Shown here one piece after another: positions 7,732 to 14,252 of a stretch of 16,345 nucleotides of DNA (position 1 is its first letter; each line of letters opens with the position of its first letter). The position numbers were made by a program, and so were the translations under genes. The stretch comes from Bacteroidota bacterium (GTDB lineage: Bacteria > Bacteroidota > Kryptoniia > Kryptoniales > JAKASW01), in NCBI GenBank assembly GCA_021796055.1, contig JAJYOS010000035.1:1-16345 (forward strand), given 5' to 3'. The notes below the pieces were generated by a model, which was given only the letters and a program-made list of their open reading frames with translations, was not told the origin of the DNA and ran no database searches.

Positions 7732-7895
7732 GAATGTCTCCCGAACTTTCCTGCGTGAATAATTTCTTCCCCGTTCCTCAGTACTCTCATCATCGCTTCG
7801 TAGCAATCCGTCTCGTCGCCAATAACTGACGTCGGCATCACGAGACAATCGCTCAACACGATGCATTGCCATAAACTGACGTGATTTACGAATCT
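7728..7895 (-). other. Uncharacterised 55-codon open frame, possible gene remnant
   Basis: In the minus-strand frame between an upstream TAG (7898-7896) and a TAA (7730-7728), 55 codons read through. The second half looks protein-like: PTSVIGDETDCYEAMMRVLR (residues 21-40), then NGEEIIHAGKFGRHS. Possible starts are GTG at 7859 or ATG at 7838, neither with a Shine-Dalgarno. Its stop overlaps the stop of the convergent permease gene. It could be a small protein at the tail of the aminomutase operon, the 3' remnant of a lost gene, or chance. I do not recognise a family. Confidence 0.25.
7818..7882. repeat. Pair of 15-bp imperfect direct repeats spaced 50 bp
   Basis: GCCAATAACTGACGT (7818-7832) and GCCATAAACTGACGT (7868-7882) differ at two central positions and start exactly 50 bases apart. 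An inverted pair, CGAGACAA (7841-7848) and TTGTCTCG (7911-7918), spans the second copy. This suggests a decayed repeat or a regulatory array in the convergent intergenic region, but both lie inside or beside the small open frame. Confidence 0.35.
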
Positions 7896-7932
7896 CTACC
7901 CAGCTTACGCTTGTCTCGCCCGGATTGGCGAA

Positions 7933-7963
7933 GCTGTCCGGAGACAGAGTTGTTCCGGACAGC
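7933..7963 (-). terminator. Strong hairpin after the aminomutase gene
   Basis: GCTGTCCGGA (7933-7942) and TCCGGACAGC (7954-7963) form a perfect ten-pair stem with an 11-base loop, 12 bases after the kamA-like stop. No T-run follows on either strand, so it is not a textbook intrinsic terminator. It may end or protect the operon mRNA, and it also lies between two converging transcripts. Confidence 0.5.
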
Positions 7964-7974
7964 CTTCTATACAA

Positions 7975-9159
7975 TTATTGTTGACTCGTCTTCTCTATCT
8001 TTACTTTGACGGCCGGACGACGCTTAGCCTTGGATACGCGCCTGCGCCTCTCCCGGATGATAACGGGCGATTTTCGGAGAAACCTCGAGTCGACTTCGGA
8101 CGGAGCAGCCTTGGACTGCCCGGTGATCTCGTCATACTCGAAGACCTCATACTTGTAATTCCGTATGACGATTTTCTGCTCGTCGTGGTAAAGGACGTAT
8201 TGCGGAAGGATCGGTATCTTTCCGCCTCCACCGGGAGCATCGATCACGAAGTATGGAACCGCGAGCCCGCTCGTATGTCCGCGAAGTTTGTCCATTATCT
8301 CCAGACCGGTTTTTATGGGAGTCCTGAAGTGGTTTGTGCTCTTCACCATATCAGCCTGGTAAATGTAGTACGGTCGTACTCTCATCATCAGGAGCTTACG
8401 ATTGAGTTCCTTCACGACCTCAGGGTCGTCGTTCACTCCCTTCATTAGAACCATCTGATTGCCCAGCGGGAAGCCCGCGTCCGCGAGAAGATCGCACGCC
8501 TGTTTGGCTTCCGGAGTAACTTCCCAGGGATGGTTGAAATGTACGTTGACGTAAAGAGGCTGGTATTTCTTCATCATCTCGACGAGTTGCGGAGTAATCC
8601 TCTGAGGGAGGACGCACGGCATCTTTGTATGAACGCGAATAATTTCCACGTGCGGAATCTCACGAAGACCTTTCAGCACTTTTTCGAGCATGACGTCTGT
8701 GAGCATTAGAGGATCTCCTCCGGACACGATCACGTCTCTCACTTCCGGATGGGCTTTGATGTAATCCAACCCGTCCTGGATGTATTTCATGCTTATCTTC
8801 GTGGAATCACTTACTTTCCTTTTTCTCGTGCAGAATCTGCAGTACATGGAGCACTGGCTGGTGACGAGGAAAAGGACTCTGTCAGGATATCGGTGCGTAA
8901 TGCTTGGAACCGGGCTATCACCGTCTTCATTCAGCGGATCTTCGGGAAGGCCGTCGTCCTCGAGCTCCTTTGCATCAGGCATGCATTGAAGCCAGATCGG
9001 GTCACCCGGATGGCGAATGAGGCTTAAATAGTACGGGTTTATTCTGATGTGGAAAAGGCTGTTCAACCTTTCGGCAGTTTCTTTGTCTAAGTTGAAGCGC
9101 TTGACAAGGTCATCAGCACTGTCTATACTCTGCCTCAGCATCTGCTGCCACAGTTCCAT
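7975..9159 (-). CDS. KamA-family radical SAM lysine 2,3-aminomutase
   Basis: This radical SAM/PLP enzyme (394 residues) is predicted to convert L-lysine to beta-lysine. The [4Fe-4S]/SAM motif CSMYCRFCTRKR has C103, C107 and C110, with R112 at the position that holds the substrate carboxylate in the clostridial enzyme. The PLP lysine is K314 in DAPGGGGK. D270 (in YQADM) and D307 (in VIDAPG) are 37 residues apart, matching the two aspartates (D293 and D330 of the Clostridium subterminale enzyme) that bind the lysine side-chain amine. Glutamate 2,3-aminomutase has Lys and Asn there. The C-terminal 26 residues are very basic (RERRRRVSKAKRR). It has a strong GGAGGA seven bases before the ATG, inside the end of the GNAT gene, three bases downstream of that stop. 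No EpmA-like gene is nearby, so an EF-P role is less likely. Confidence 0.92.
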   Translation of the reverse strand: MELWQQMLRQSIDSADDLVKRFNLDKETAERLNSLFHIRINPYYLSLIRHPGDPIWLQCMPDAKELEDDGLPEDPLNEDGDSPVPSITHRYPDRVLFLVTSQCSMYCRFCTRKRKVSDSTKISMKYIQDGLDYIKAHPEVRDVIVSGGDPLMLTDVMLEKVLKGLREIPHVEIIRVHTKMPCVLPQRITPQLVEMMKKYQPLYVNVHFNHPWEVTPEAKQACDLLADAGFPLGNQMVLMKGVNDDPEVVKELNRKLLMMRVRPYYIYQADMVKSTNHFRTPIKTGLEIMDKLRGHTSGLAVPYFVIDAPGGGGKIPILPQYVLYHDEQKIVIRNYKYEVFEYDEITGQSKAAPSEVDSRFLRKSPVIIRERRRRVSKAKRRPAVKVKIEKTSQQ

Positions 9160-9162
9160 AAA

Positions 9163-9669
9163 TTAGTCCTCCGATATTTGTTTAACATATACCACGAGGT
9201 CGTCTCCGCGCCGGTAGTAGTCCTTTATTCTACATCCTTCGTGATAGCCCCGTTTAAGATAAAAACTCCTTGTGGAGATGTATTTCTCCTGTGAGCTTGT
9301 GTAGACCGTGATGAGCCTACCTTTATGCTCCGCTATATCTCTTTCTGCGAACTGGAGAAGCTCTGTGCCTATTTTTTTCCCCTGCTGATTCGGATCGACG
9401 GCGATCCAGTAAATGTCGTACGTCCCCTCAGTGAGCGGTGTCGGTCCGTAGCAGACGTAGCCTGCGACTCCGTCTGACTCAGCCGTGTAGGTCCAATATC
9501 CACTTTCGAGGGAATCGTCGAAATAAGAATTGAGCAATTCGTCGGCAATCTCCACTTCATCCGGTGTGAAGTAGTCTGTCCTCTTGAGGATATCAAGTAT
9601 CAGGGAATGATCTTCCCTGACGGTGGGTCTAATACGTACCAACGCTCCTCTTAAAGGCTGATTCAACAA
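9163..9669 (-). CDS. GNAT-family N-acetyltransferase
   Basis: The frame has 168 codons and shows the GNAT fold: an N-terminal strand VRIRPTVREDHSLILDIL, the central IYWIAVDPNQQGKKIGTELL (acetyl-CoA pyrophosphate loop QQGKKIG, about residues 95-101), and the late motif STRSFYLKRGYHEGCRIKDY (132-151). In this operon the likely substrate is beta-lysine or a product of the ATP-grasp ligases, by analogy with AblA/AblB, where an aminomutase and a GNAT make N-acetyl-beta-lysine. It is not obviously AblB and substrate assignment is inference. The start is uncertain. There is no ATG or GTG near the N-terminus; TTG at 9669 gives a 41-base overlap with the upstream ligase, while TTG at 9642 has AGAGGAG close in front and would give a compact 159-residue protein. 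Confidence 0.88.
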   Translation of the reverse strand: MLNQPLRGALVRIRPTVREDHSLILDILKRTDYFTPDEVEIADELLNSYFDDSLESGYWTYTAESDGVAGYVCYGPTPLTEGTYDIYWIAVDPNQQGKKIGTELLQFAERDIAEHKGRLITVYTSSQEKYISTRSFYLKRGYHEGCRIKDYYRRGDDLVVYVKQISED

Positions 9670-10699
9670 TATTGCTTATAAGCTGACCGTAAGTCCAGCC
9701 GAACGCGGCAGCACTTCTGGAGAAGCCCGACTCACCCGGCGAGAGATCAGGATTGGGGTTAACCTCCAGCACGTAGACTATGCCGTTCTTGTCGACTCGC
9801 ATATCCACTCTGGCGTAGTCACGGCACCCCATGACCTGATATGCCTTTATGGCAGTGTTCTGAATCTTTTTTTGAAACCGTGAGCTGATTTTCGCCGGAC
9901 AGACCGGCACGGTTGATTTATACTCTACGGTGTCTGGCATCCATTTAGCTTCATATGAAACTATGTGATGATATCCCTGCGGCATCGTGCTAAAATCGAT
10001 CTCCGAAACCGGGAGCGCGACAAGTTCTTCGTTCCCGACGATCGCGACGTTGAATTCCCGGCCTTCAATATATTGCTCGACCAGGATTGGCTGTTTGAAT
10101 TTCTTCAGCATTTCAGACAGGAGAGATTGAAGATGATCACGATCATAGACCACGGACGAATTCGTTATCCCAGCACTTGCGTCCTCATGTATCGGTTTCG
10201 CTATCACGGGGAACGTCATCTTCTTCCTCAACACTTCATCGGGAGAATTGAAGACGCGGAAGGGAGCGATATTCAATTTATGGAAGGAGAGGATCTCCTT
10301 TGTTCTAACCTTATTCAGGCAGCTTCCGAGAGTAAGCGGGCCACTGCCGGTATAACGTAAACCGAGAAGTTCATAAAGCCCGGCGACATTCATCTCCTGG
10401 TACGAGTTGTCCTCGATAGATTCGCAGAAATTAAAAATCAGATCGGGCTTGTCCTCCCGAAGCTTTTCCATGAGTTTGCTTATGTCAGCGCCGGCAAGAA
10501 GTGTCGAGACGTTGTAACCAACTTCGGTCAGCACCTCAACAATGGTGTCGACCTGCTCGATCACGCTGGTCATAGATGTATCTTTGGAGGAAGAATTCCC
10601 TTCAGGCTCAGTCTTGCCGTTCAAGGCCATTTGGACTTCAGAACTTATGTCCAGAGCGCCTTCGTCGTAAACGACTACGATTTTTTTCTTCTTTGGCAT
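9629..10699 (-). CDS. ATP-grasp ligase, D-Ala-D-Ala ligase-like (second of pair)
   Basis: This 356-residue ATP-grasp protein is related to the neighbouring ligase. It shows LLGLRYTGSGPLTLGSCLNK (111-130), FPVIAKP (163-169), VEQYIEGREFNVAIVG (207-222), a SYEAKW motif (248-253), DMRVD (299-303) and the metal-binding LEVNPNPDLSP (311-321). Unlike D-Ala ligases and its neighbour, the serine loop is HEDASAGI (171-178) instead of HEGSSxGI, and EINPLPG is EVNPNPD. It therefore probably joins different carboxyl and amine substrates. It starts with a lysine-rich MPKKKKIVVV, has AGAGG six bases upstream, and follows the first ligase after 41 bases. Residues 26-45 form a low-complexity insert rich in Ser, Glu and Thr. 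A role in cell-wall D-Ala-D-Ala synthesis is unlikely. Confidence 0.9.
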   Translation of the reverse strand: MPKKKKIVVVYDEGALDISSEVQMALNGKTEPEGNSSSKDTSMTSVIEQVDTIVEVLTEVGYNVSTLLAGADISKLMEKLREDKPDLIFNFCESIEDNSYQEMNVAGLYELLGLRYTGSGPLTLGSCLNKVRTKEILSFHKLNIAPFRVFNSPDEVLRKKMTFPVIAKPIHEDASAGITNSSVVYDRDHLQSLLSEMLKKFKQPILVEQYIEGREFNVAIVGNEELVALPVSEIDFSTMPQGYHHIVSYEAKWMPDTVEYKSTVPVCPAKISSRFQKKIQNTAIKAYQVMGCRDYARVDMRVDKNGIVYVLEVNPNPDLSPGESGFSRSAAAFGWTYGQLISNIVESAFKRSVGTY

Positions 10700-10740
10700 A
10701 AGCCGCCTCTACAAGTTCAACAAATACCGATAGTTACGAA

Positions 10741-11805
10741 CTACGCCTTACCAAGCCTCTTCAATGCCACATTAAGGACCGCATTGATCATTTCATCATA
10801 ATTCAGTCCAGCGGCTCTGGAAGCCATTGGAAAACAGGAATGTTCCTCGGGGTCTGGCAAAATCCCCGGCAACGGATTGATCTCGATGACGTTCGGCTCA
10901 CCAACAGCGTCAAGCCTGACGTCAATGCGGCTCCAATCCCTGCACTTAAGAACATCAAATGTTTTCCGGCAGATTCTCTCGATCTTGGCGTTAAGCTCGG
11001 CATCAATCGGTGCCGGACACTTGAACACTTCGATCGGAGAATTTTTGGTGTCCCAAAGCCACTTGGCTTCGTAAGAATAGACCGGCAGTGCTTCCGATGG
11101 CAACGAACCAAAATTCAATTCCACTGGCGGAAAAACTTTCAGTTCGCTCCCATTGCCAAGCAGTGCTACGGTGAACTCCCTCCCGGGGAGATATTCCTCC
11201 ACAAGCGCTGGCTGTTCGTAATTACTGAGTATTCGTTCTACCTCCTGCTTCAGGGATTCGGGCGTGGTAACGTAGGAAGAGTTGTAGATTCCCTTGCTCG
11301 ACCCTTCATGCAGCGGCTTAACAAAAAGTGGGTAACGTAAAGAAGCTGTCGCGGCTTCTTCGAATGAATGAGCGACAATAAACTTTGCAGTCGGGATCCC
11401 GTGATAGCTGAGGACTTCCTTCGTTCTAGCTTTGTCGAGACTGATCGCAAGCGTTAGCGGGTCCGAACCTGTATAAGGCATACCGAGGAACTCAAGCATG
11501 GCGGGGACCTGAGCCTCTCGAGTCACTCCGTTCATCCCTTCAGCGATGTTGAATACGATATCGAAATTCCCCGCGCGCAACTTCTCGAAAGCAAACGCGT
11601 CCGCTTCCACCATAGTCACGTTGTGGTAAAGAGACAACGCCCGGGCAACTGCGTTGATTGTCTCCGGAGTGTCCCATTCAGCGTACATGTCCGCTACTTT
11701 CTCTGGTGCTGTTGCTGTCTTGAGGGGAGAAGAGTGGGGATGAGACTGAGGACTGTCGATGAGGATGCTCTCTCTTTTCTGGTTAAAGACAAGAGCAACA
11801 TTCAT
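10741..11805 (-). CDS. ATP-grasp ligase, D-Ala-D-Ala ligase-like (first of pair)
   Basis: This 354-residue protein has the Ddl-type ATP-grasp fold: FNIAEG and REAQVPAMLEFLGMPYTGSD (96-115), FVKPLHEGSSKGI (161-173, lysine and serine loop), LVEEYLPGREFTVALLG (201-217), SYEAKWLWDT (244-253), RIDVRLD (293-299) and the Mg-binding EINPLPGILPDPEEHS (308-323). Canonical Ddl proteins have an HGxxGEDGxIQG segment where this one has EGMNGVTREAQV, so the first-substrate pocket differs. A peptide-like ligation using ATP is expected. Substrates are unknown; beta-lysine supplied by the aminomutase is the obvious guess. It leads the operon, about 55 bases behind a good promoter. The ATG at 11805 has only a weak GGGAA upstream. 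Residues 11-45 form a polar, proline-rich insert. Confidence 0.9.
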   Translation of the reverse strand: MNVALVFNQKRESILIDSPQSHPHSSPLKTATAPEKVADMYAEWDTPETINAVARALSLYHNVTMVEADAFAFEKLRAGNFDIVFNIAEGMNGVTREAQVPAMLEFLGMPYTGSDPLTLAISLDKARTKEVLSYHGIPTAKFIVAHSFEEAATASLRYPLFVKPLHEGSSKGIYNSSYVTTPESLKQEVERILSNYEQPALVEEYLPGREFTVALLGNGSELKVFPPVELNFGSLPSEALPVYSYEAKWLWDTKNSPIEVFKCPAPIDAELNAKIERICRKTFDVLKCRDWSRIDVRLDAVGEPNVIEINPLPGILPDPEEHSCFPMASRAAGLNYDEMINAVLNVALKRLGKA

Positions 11806-11866
11806 ACGGTTTCCCGCGTAATGTTCGACTTCATGTATGTCGGCGAAGCGCCCATCATTTGCGTTT

Positions 11867-11894
11867 AATATAATTGTTTCTACTCAAATGTCAA
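11867..11894 (-). promoter_or_regulatory. Sigma70-type promoter of the ligase-GNAT-aminomutase operon
   Basis: On the minus strand a perfect TTGACA (11894-11889) is separated by 16 bases from TATATT (11872-11867). The predicted start is near 11860, with a leader of about 55 bases to the ATG at 11805. No other promoter-sized gap exists before the end of the aminomutase gene, so all four genes are expected on this transcript. Confidence 0.65.
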
Positions 11895-12105
11895 GCAAAG
11901 TGGTACACAACTCGAAAGCAACCTGGCAGCTGAACGAGCTCAGTCGTTCTTGCGCGCGACGACGGACCGCGAGCTTCACTCGTCCTTCGTATCGGGATCA
12001 GAGCCAAAGCATCACCCGATGGGACGATATCTGGTAGTGAAATTAAATTCGGTTGGGTCACTTTCATTATTCTCCTCGAAGGCTTTGCTTCTCACCGAAA
12101 GATTT
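11895..12105. other. Non-coding gap upstream of the ligase operon promoter
   Basis: Together with the promoter and leader this makes a 300-base stretch without a convincing gene. It holds a perfect six-pair inverted repeat, GAACGA-GCTCAG-TCGTTC (11932-11949), 38 bases upstream of the -35. It also holds a wider inverted pair, ATCGGG and CCCGAT, around 11993-12021. Short open frames on the plus strand here have no protein-like composition. No terminator with a T-run is obvious after the PAP2 gene. Confidence 0.4.
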
Positions 12106-12999
12106 TCAAAAATCCATACTCAGGGTCGCCCCCACTGAATTCTTATCCACGACACCGAGCCTGATTCTTGCCCGGTGCTCGTTGAACGGGAGATTCTCAA
12201 CGATCTTCGTGCTCCCGATGCCTATGATCGCGCCGACGAAGACATCGCTCGGCCAGTGGGCGCTCTCCATGACACGCGAGATACCAACTATGGTCGCCGT
12301 GCCGTATGCTACGTACGGGACCCAGCTCTCATGGTAAGTGTCGGCGATGGTCGAGGCTGCTGCGAATATTGTCGCGGTATGACCGGATGGGAAAGCGTCA
12401 TAGCTTGCTATGCTCTTGCTCCCCTTATCTCTGTGCTCGAAATAAGACAATGGGCCGCTCCATCGTCCACCTTCTTCTGTTCGCATGCTAGGCCTCTCTC
12501 TGCCGAACATGTTCTTCAGGATCTGCGTCGATATGCCGCTAAAAACAAACGTCTCCATCCCGAGATTAGCTGCCTGCAGCGAGGTCTCGTCACCTGTAAC
12601 GTAGTGATAAGCGTAAAAGCCTCCGAAGAGCGCGACGGAGAATGTCCCCAGCCCCATCATGCTTACCACAGGGCTAACCGTTGAGAGTACAGCGCTTCTC
12701 ATTCTTATACCGTGAAGTTTTTCGTACACCTCGTCATCAGTCTCAAACAGACCATAGGTAATCGCGAGTCCGCCGCCTATCATCTCTGCGGGAGTGAAAA
12801 GAGGCTTCTTCGTGGGGACGAAGACGATCGAGCGCACTCGGGCCGTCTGAGTTTTGTCTGCCGTAGCAGACGCCTTCCCTTTCGTATCTCCGGACACAGA
12901 TACGCTCTTTATGCCGGCAGCTTCGGCTGATGAAGAGCGATTTAATGTGGTGGAATGATTTGTTGAAAGGATCAGCCAGCAGGTAAGGAGAAGAATCAC
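12106..12999 (-). CDS. PAP2-family phosphatase with N-terminal signal
   Basis: This 297-residue membrane-associated acid-phosphatase-type enzyme has all three PAP2 signatures: KNMFGRERP (162-170, KxxxxxxRP), FPSGH (203-207) and SRVMESAHWPSD (241-252, with catalytic His248). Family members dephosphorylate lipid phosphates such as undecaprenyl pyrophosphate or phosphatidate; the substrate is not clear here. The N-terminus is a hydrophobic run, residues 1-11 (MILLLTCWLIL), followed by a 50-residue polar Ser/Thr/Ala-rich linker, suggesting export before the first core helix. The last residues (LGVVDKNSVGATLSMDF) alternate polar and hydrophobic and end in Phe, like a terminal outer-membrane beta strand. 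The start is GTG at 12999 with a weak ribosome site; an ATG seven bases upstream is out of frame. Confidence 0.88.
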   Translation of the reverse strand: MILLLTCWLILSTNHSTTLNRSSSAEAAGIKSVSVSGDTKGKASATADKTQTARVRSIVFVPTKKPLFTPAEMIGGGLAITYGLFETDDEVYEKLHGIRMRSAVLSTVSPVVSMMGLGTFSVALFGGFYAYHYVTGDETSLQAANLGMETFVFSGISTQILKNMFGRERPSMRTEEGGRWSGPLSYFEHRDKGSKSIASYDAFPSGHTATIFAAASTIADTYHESWVPYVAYGTATIVGISRVMESAHWPSDVFVGAIIGIGSTKIVENLPFNEHRARIRLGVVDKNSVGATLSMDF

Positions 13000-13038
13000 T
13001 TATTCATAGATAGTTCGTGGCATCTCTGTTAGTTTGTG

Positions 13039-13044
13039 AGTATA
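13039..13044 (-). promoter_or_regulatory. Possible -10 element of the PAP2 gene
   Basis: TATACT on the minus strand lies in an AT-rich stretch about 40 bases before the GTG at 12999. The nearest -35-like hexamers (TTGAGC at 13 bases, GTGTTG at 16 bases) are poor in spacing or sequence. Confidence 0.25.
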
Positions 13045-13066
13045 AATTTATTAATACGCTCAACAC

Positions 13067-13091
13067 TCCCGGATTTGTTTTTGTTCCGGGA
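13067..13091 (-). terminator. Hairpin downstream of the MscS gene
   Basis: TCCCGGA (13067-13073) and TCCGGGA (13085-13091) form a perfect seven-pair stem with an 11-base loop, 45 bases after the MscS stop. No T-run follows on the minus strand. It resembles the hairpin after the aminomutase gene in core sequence and loop length. Confidence 0.4.
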
Positions 13092-13135
13092 TCCACGCGA
13101 GAAACGAATATTGTTTTCTATAGGGCAACTGATGA

Positions 13136-14212
13136 TTAACTCTGATGCTCCCCCGTCCTTACATCCTGCTTTAGTTCCGCCCGCACCTTCGGAAGTGCGC
13201 CGGGATATTTTTCCTGAAGTACCTTGATCAGCTTTTCACGAATTTCACACCTGAGATCCCAGGCCGTGCTTGAATCCCGCGCACTCATCAAAGCCCTCAA
13301 CTCAAGTGTATGTTCGGTGGCATTTGTCACCTGTAATCCCCAAACTTTTCCGTCCCAGCGAGACGAGGCCTGAAGCGCCGAGTGCAGCTCTGCCCGCACT
13401 TCATCGACAGGGATTGTGTAATCGGTATAAATATATACGGTGCCTAAAAGGTCGGCAGATCTCCTCGTCCAGTTCTGAAAAGGCTTTTCAATGAAATAAG
13501 AAAGTGGGACAACCAACCTCCTGAGGTCCCAGATTCTGACCACTACGTAAGTCGTCCCGATTTCCTCAATCCATCCCCATTCTCCTTCGACAATCACGAC
13601 GTCATCAAGCCTTATCGGCTCCGTCAACGCCATCTGAATTCCGGCGATTAGATTGGAAAGCGTCGGTCTTGCCGCCATGCCGATTACCAGGCCGGCAATT
13701 CCTGCTGACGCAAAGAGGCCCGCGCCAATGCTTCTTATCTCGGGAAAGGTCATCAGCATTGCCGAAGCGGAAATTACGACGATGACGACCACGAGGATCC
13801 GCCTGAGGACATGCACCTGGGTCTGGACTCTTCTCGCGGCCAGGTTATCCTTCACGCTGACGTCATACTTTGCGGCAATCATATCGGAGAATACTTTCGT
13901 AATCGCGATCGAGAGCCAGGCAATGGTCGCGATGATTAGAAGCCCAATTATGTGATTCACGGCGGCATGAAGCTCAGGCGATAGGCGTAAAACGGGCAGA
14001 ACAAGTATCACTCCGATGAGCGGGAAAAGAAGCCGTGCCGGTTTCTGCGAATGGCGAACGAGGGAATCGTCCACCCTGTTCGTAGTCTTCTTCGTAAGCC
14101 TGGCGAGGACCGCGAACAGTATCTTGTGCACAAGGAGACTTGCGATTACCGCTGCGGCAAGCGCCACCATAGCCCACGCAAGGCCTCCCCATGCGATGAT
14201 TAACTTACTCAA
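13136..14212 (-). CDS. MscS-family mechanosensitive ion channel
   Basis: This 358-residue membrane channel is predicted to open under membrane tension and release small solutes after hypo-osmotic shock. Hydrophobic helices lie at about residues 9-37, 61-77, 86-107 and 138-157, followed by the pore-lining helix and MscS signature, FASAGIAGLVIGMAARPTLS (167-186), then GIQMALTEPIRLDDVVIVEG (191-210). The beta domain continues with EWGWIEEIGTTYVVVRIWDL (211-230) and PLSYFIEKPFQNWTR (236-250), and the alpha/beta C-terminal domain ends near 348. There are more helices than in the short E. coli MscS. The start is TTG at 14212, supported by a strong AGAAAGGAGGAG six bases upstream. The gene is flanked by PAP2 and coaBC on the same strand. 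Confidence 0.93.
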   Translation of the reverse strand: MSKLIIAWGGLAWAMVALAAAVIASLLVHKILFAVLARLTKKTTNRVDDSLVRHSQKPARLLFPLIGVILVLPVLRLSPELHAAVNHIIGLLIIATIAWLSIAITKVFSDMIAAKYDVSVKDNLAARRVQTQVHVLRRILVVVIVVISASAMLMTFPEIRSIGAGLFASAGIAGLVIGMAARPTLSNLIAGIQMALTEPIRLDDVVIVEGEWGWIEEIGTTYVVVRIWDLRRLVVPLSYFIEKPFQNWTRRSADLLGTVYIYTDYTIPVDEVRAELHSALQASSRWDGKVWGLQVTNATEHTLELRALMSARDSSTAWDLRCEIREKLIKVLQEKYPGALPKVRAELKQDVRTGEHQS

Positions 14213-14246
14213 TGGGAACTCCTCCTTTCTTTTACGCTACTTCCTA

Positions 14247-14252
14247 AATATA
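14247..14252 (-). promoter_or_regulatory. Possible -10 element of the MscS gene
   Basis: TATATT on the minus strand lies 35 bases before the TTG start. A TTGCGC (14276-14271) sits 18 bases further upstream as a poor -35, and the spacer contains a run of nine T (14263-14255). The run might also serve the palindrome in front of it as a terminator tail. Confidence 0.35.

Noticed and set aside
7681..7974. 97-codon minus-strand frame (Arg/Ser-rich) after the aminomutase gene
   Set aside because: It overlaps the end of the permease gene, has an Arg- and Ser-rich composition with no recognisable motif, and runs through the hairpin. The neighbouring frame (7728-7895) looks more protein-like.
7975..9159. 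EpmB (EF-P lysine aminomutase) identity for the KamA-family gene
   Set aside because: No EpmA or EF-P gene is nearby, and the operon context is ligases plus an acetyltransferase; a small-molecule role fits better, though sequence alone does not exclude EpmB.
9965..10360. 131-codon plus-strand frame
   Set aside because: Antisense shadow of the second ATP-grasp gene, without any family resemblance.
10840..11340. 166-codon plus-strand frame
   Set aside because: Antisense shadow of the first ATP-grasp gene.
11837..12138. Short plus-strand frames in the gap upstream of the ligase operon
   Set aside because: Overlapping frames, low protein likeness and no ribosome site; they cross the minus-strand promoter and the end of the PAP2 gene.
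12175..12684. 169-codon plus-strand frame
   Set aside because: It lies wholly antisense to the PAP2 gene, which has all three catalytic signatures; it is a shadow frame.
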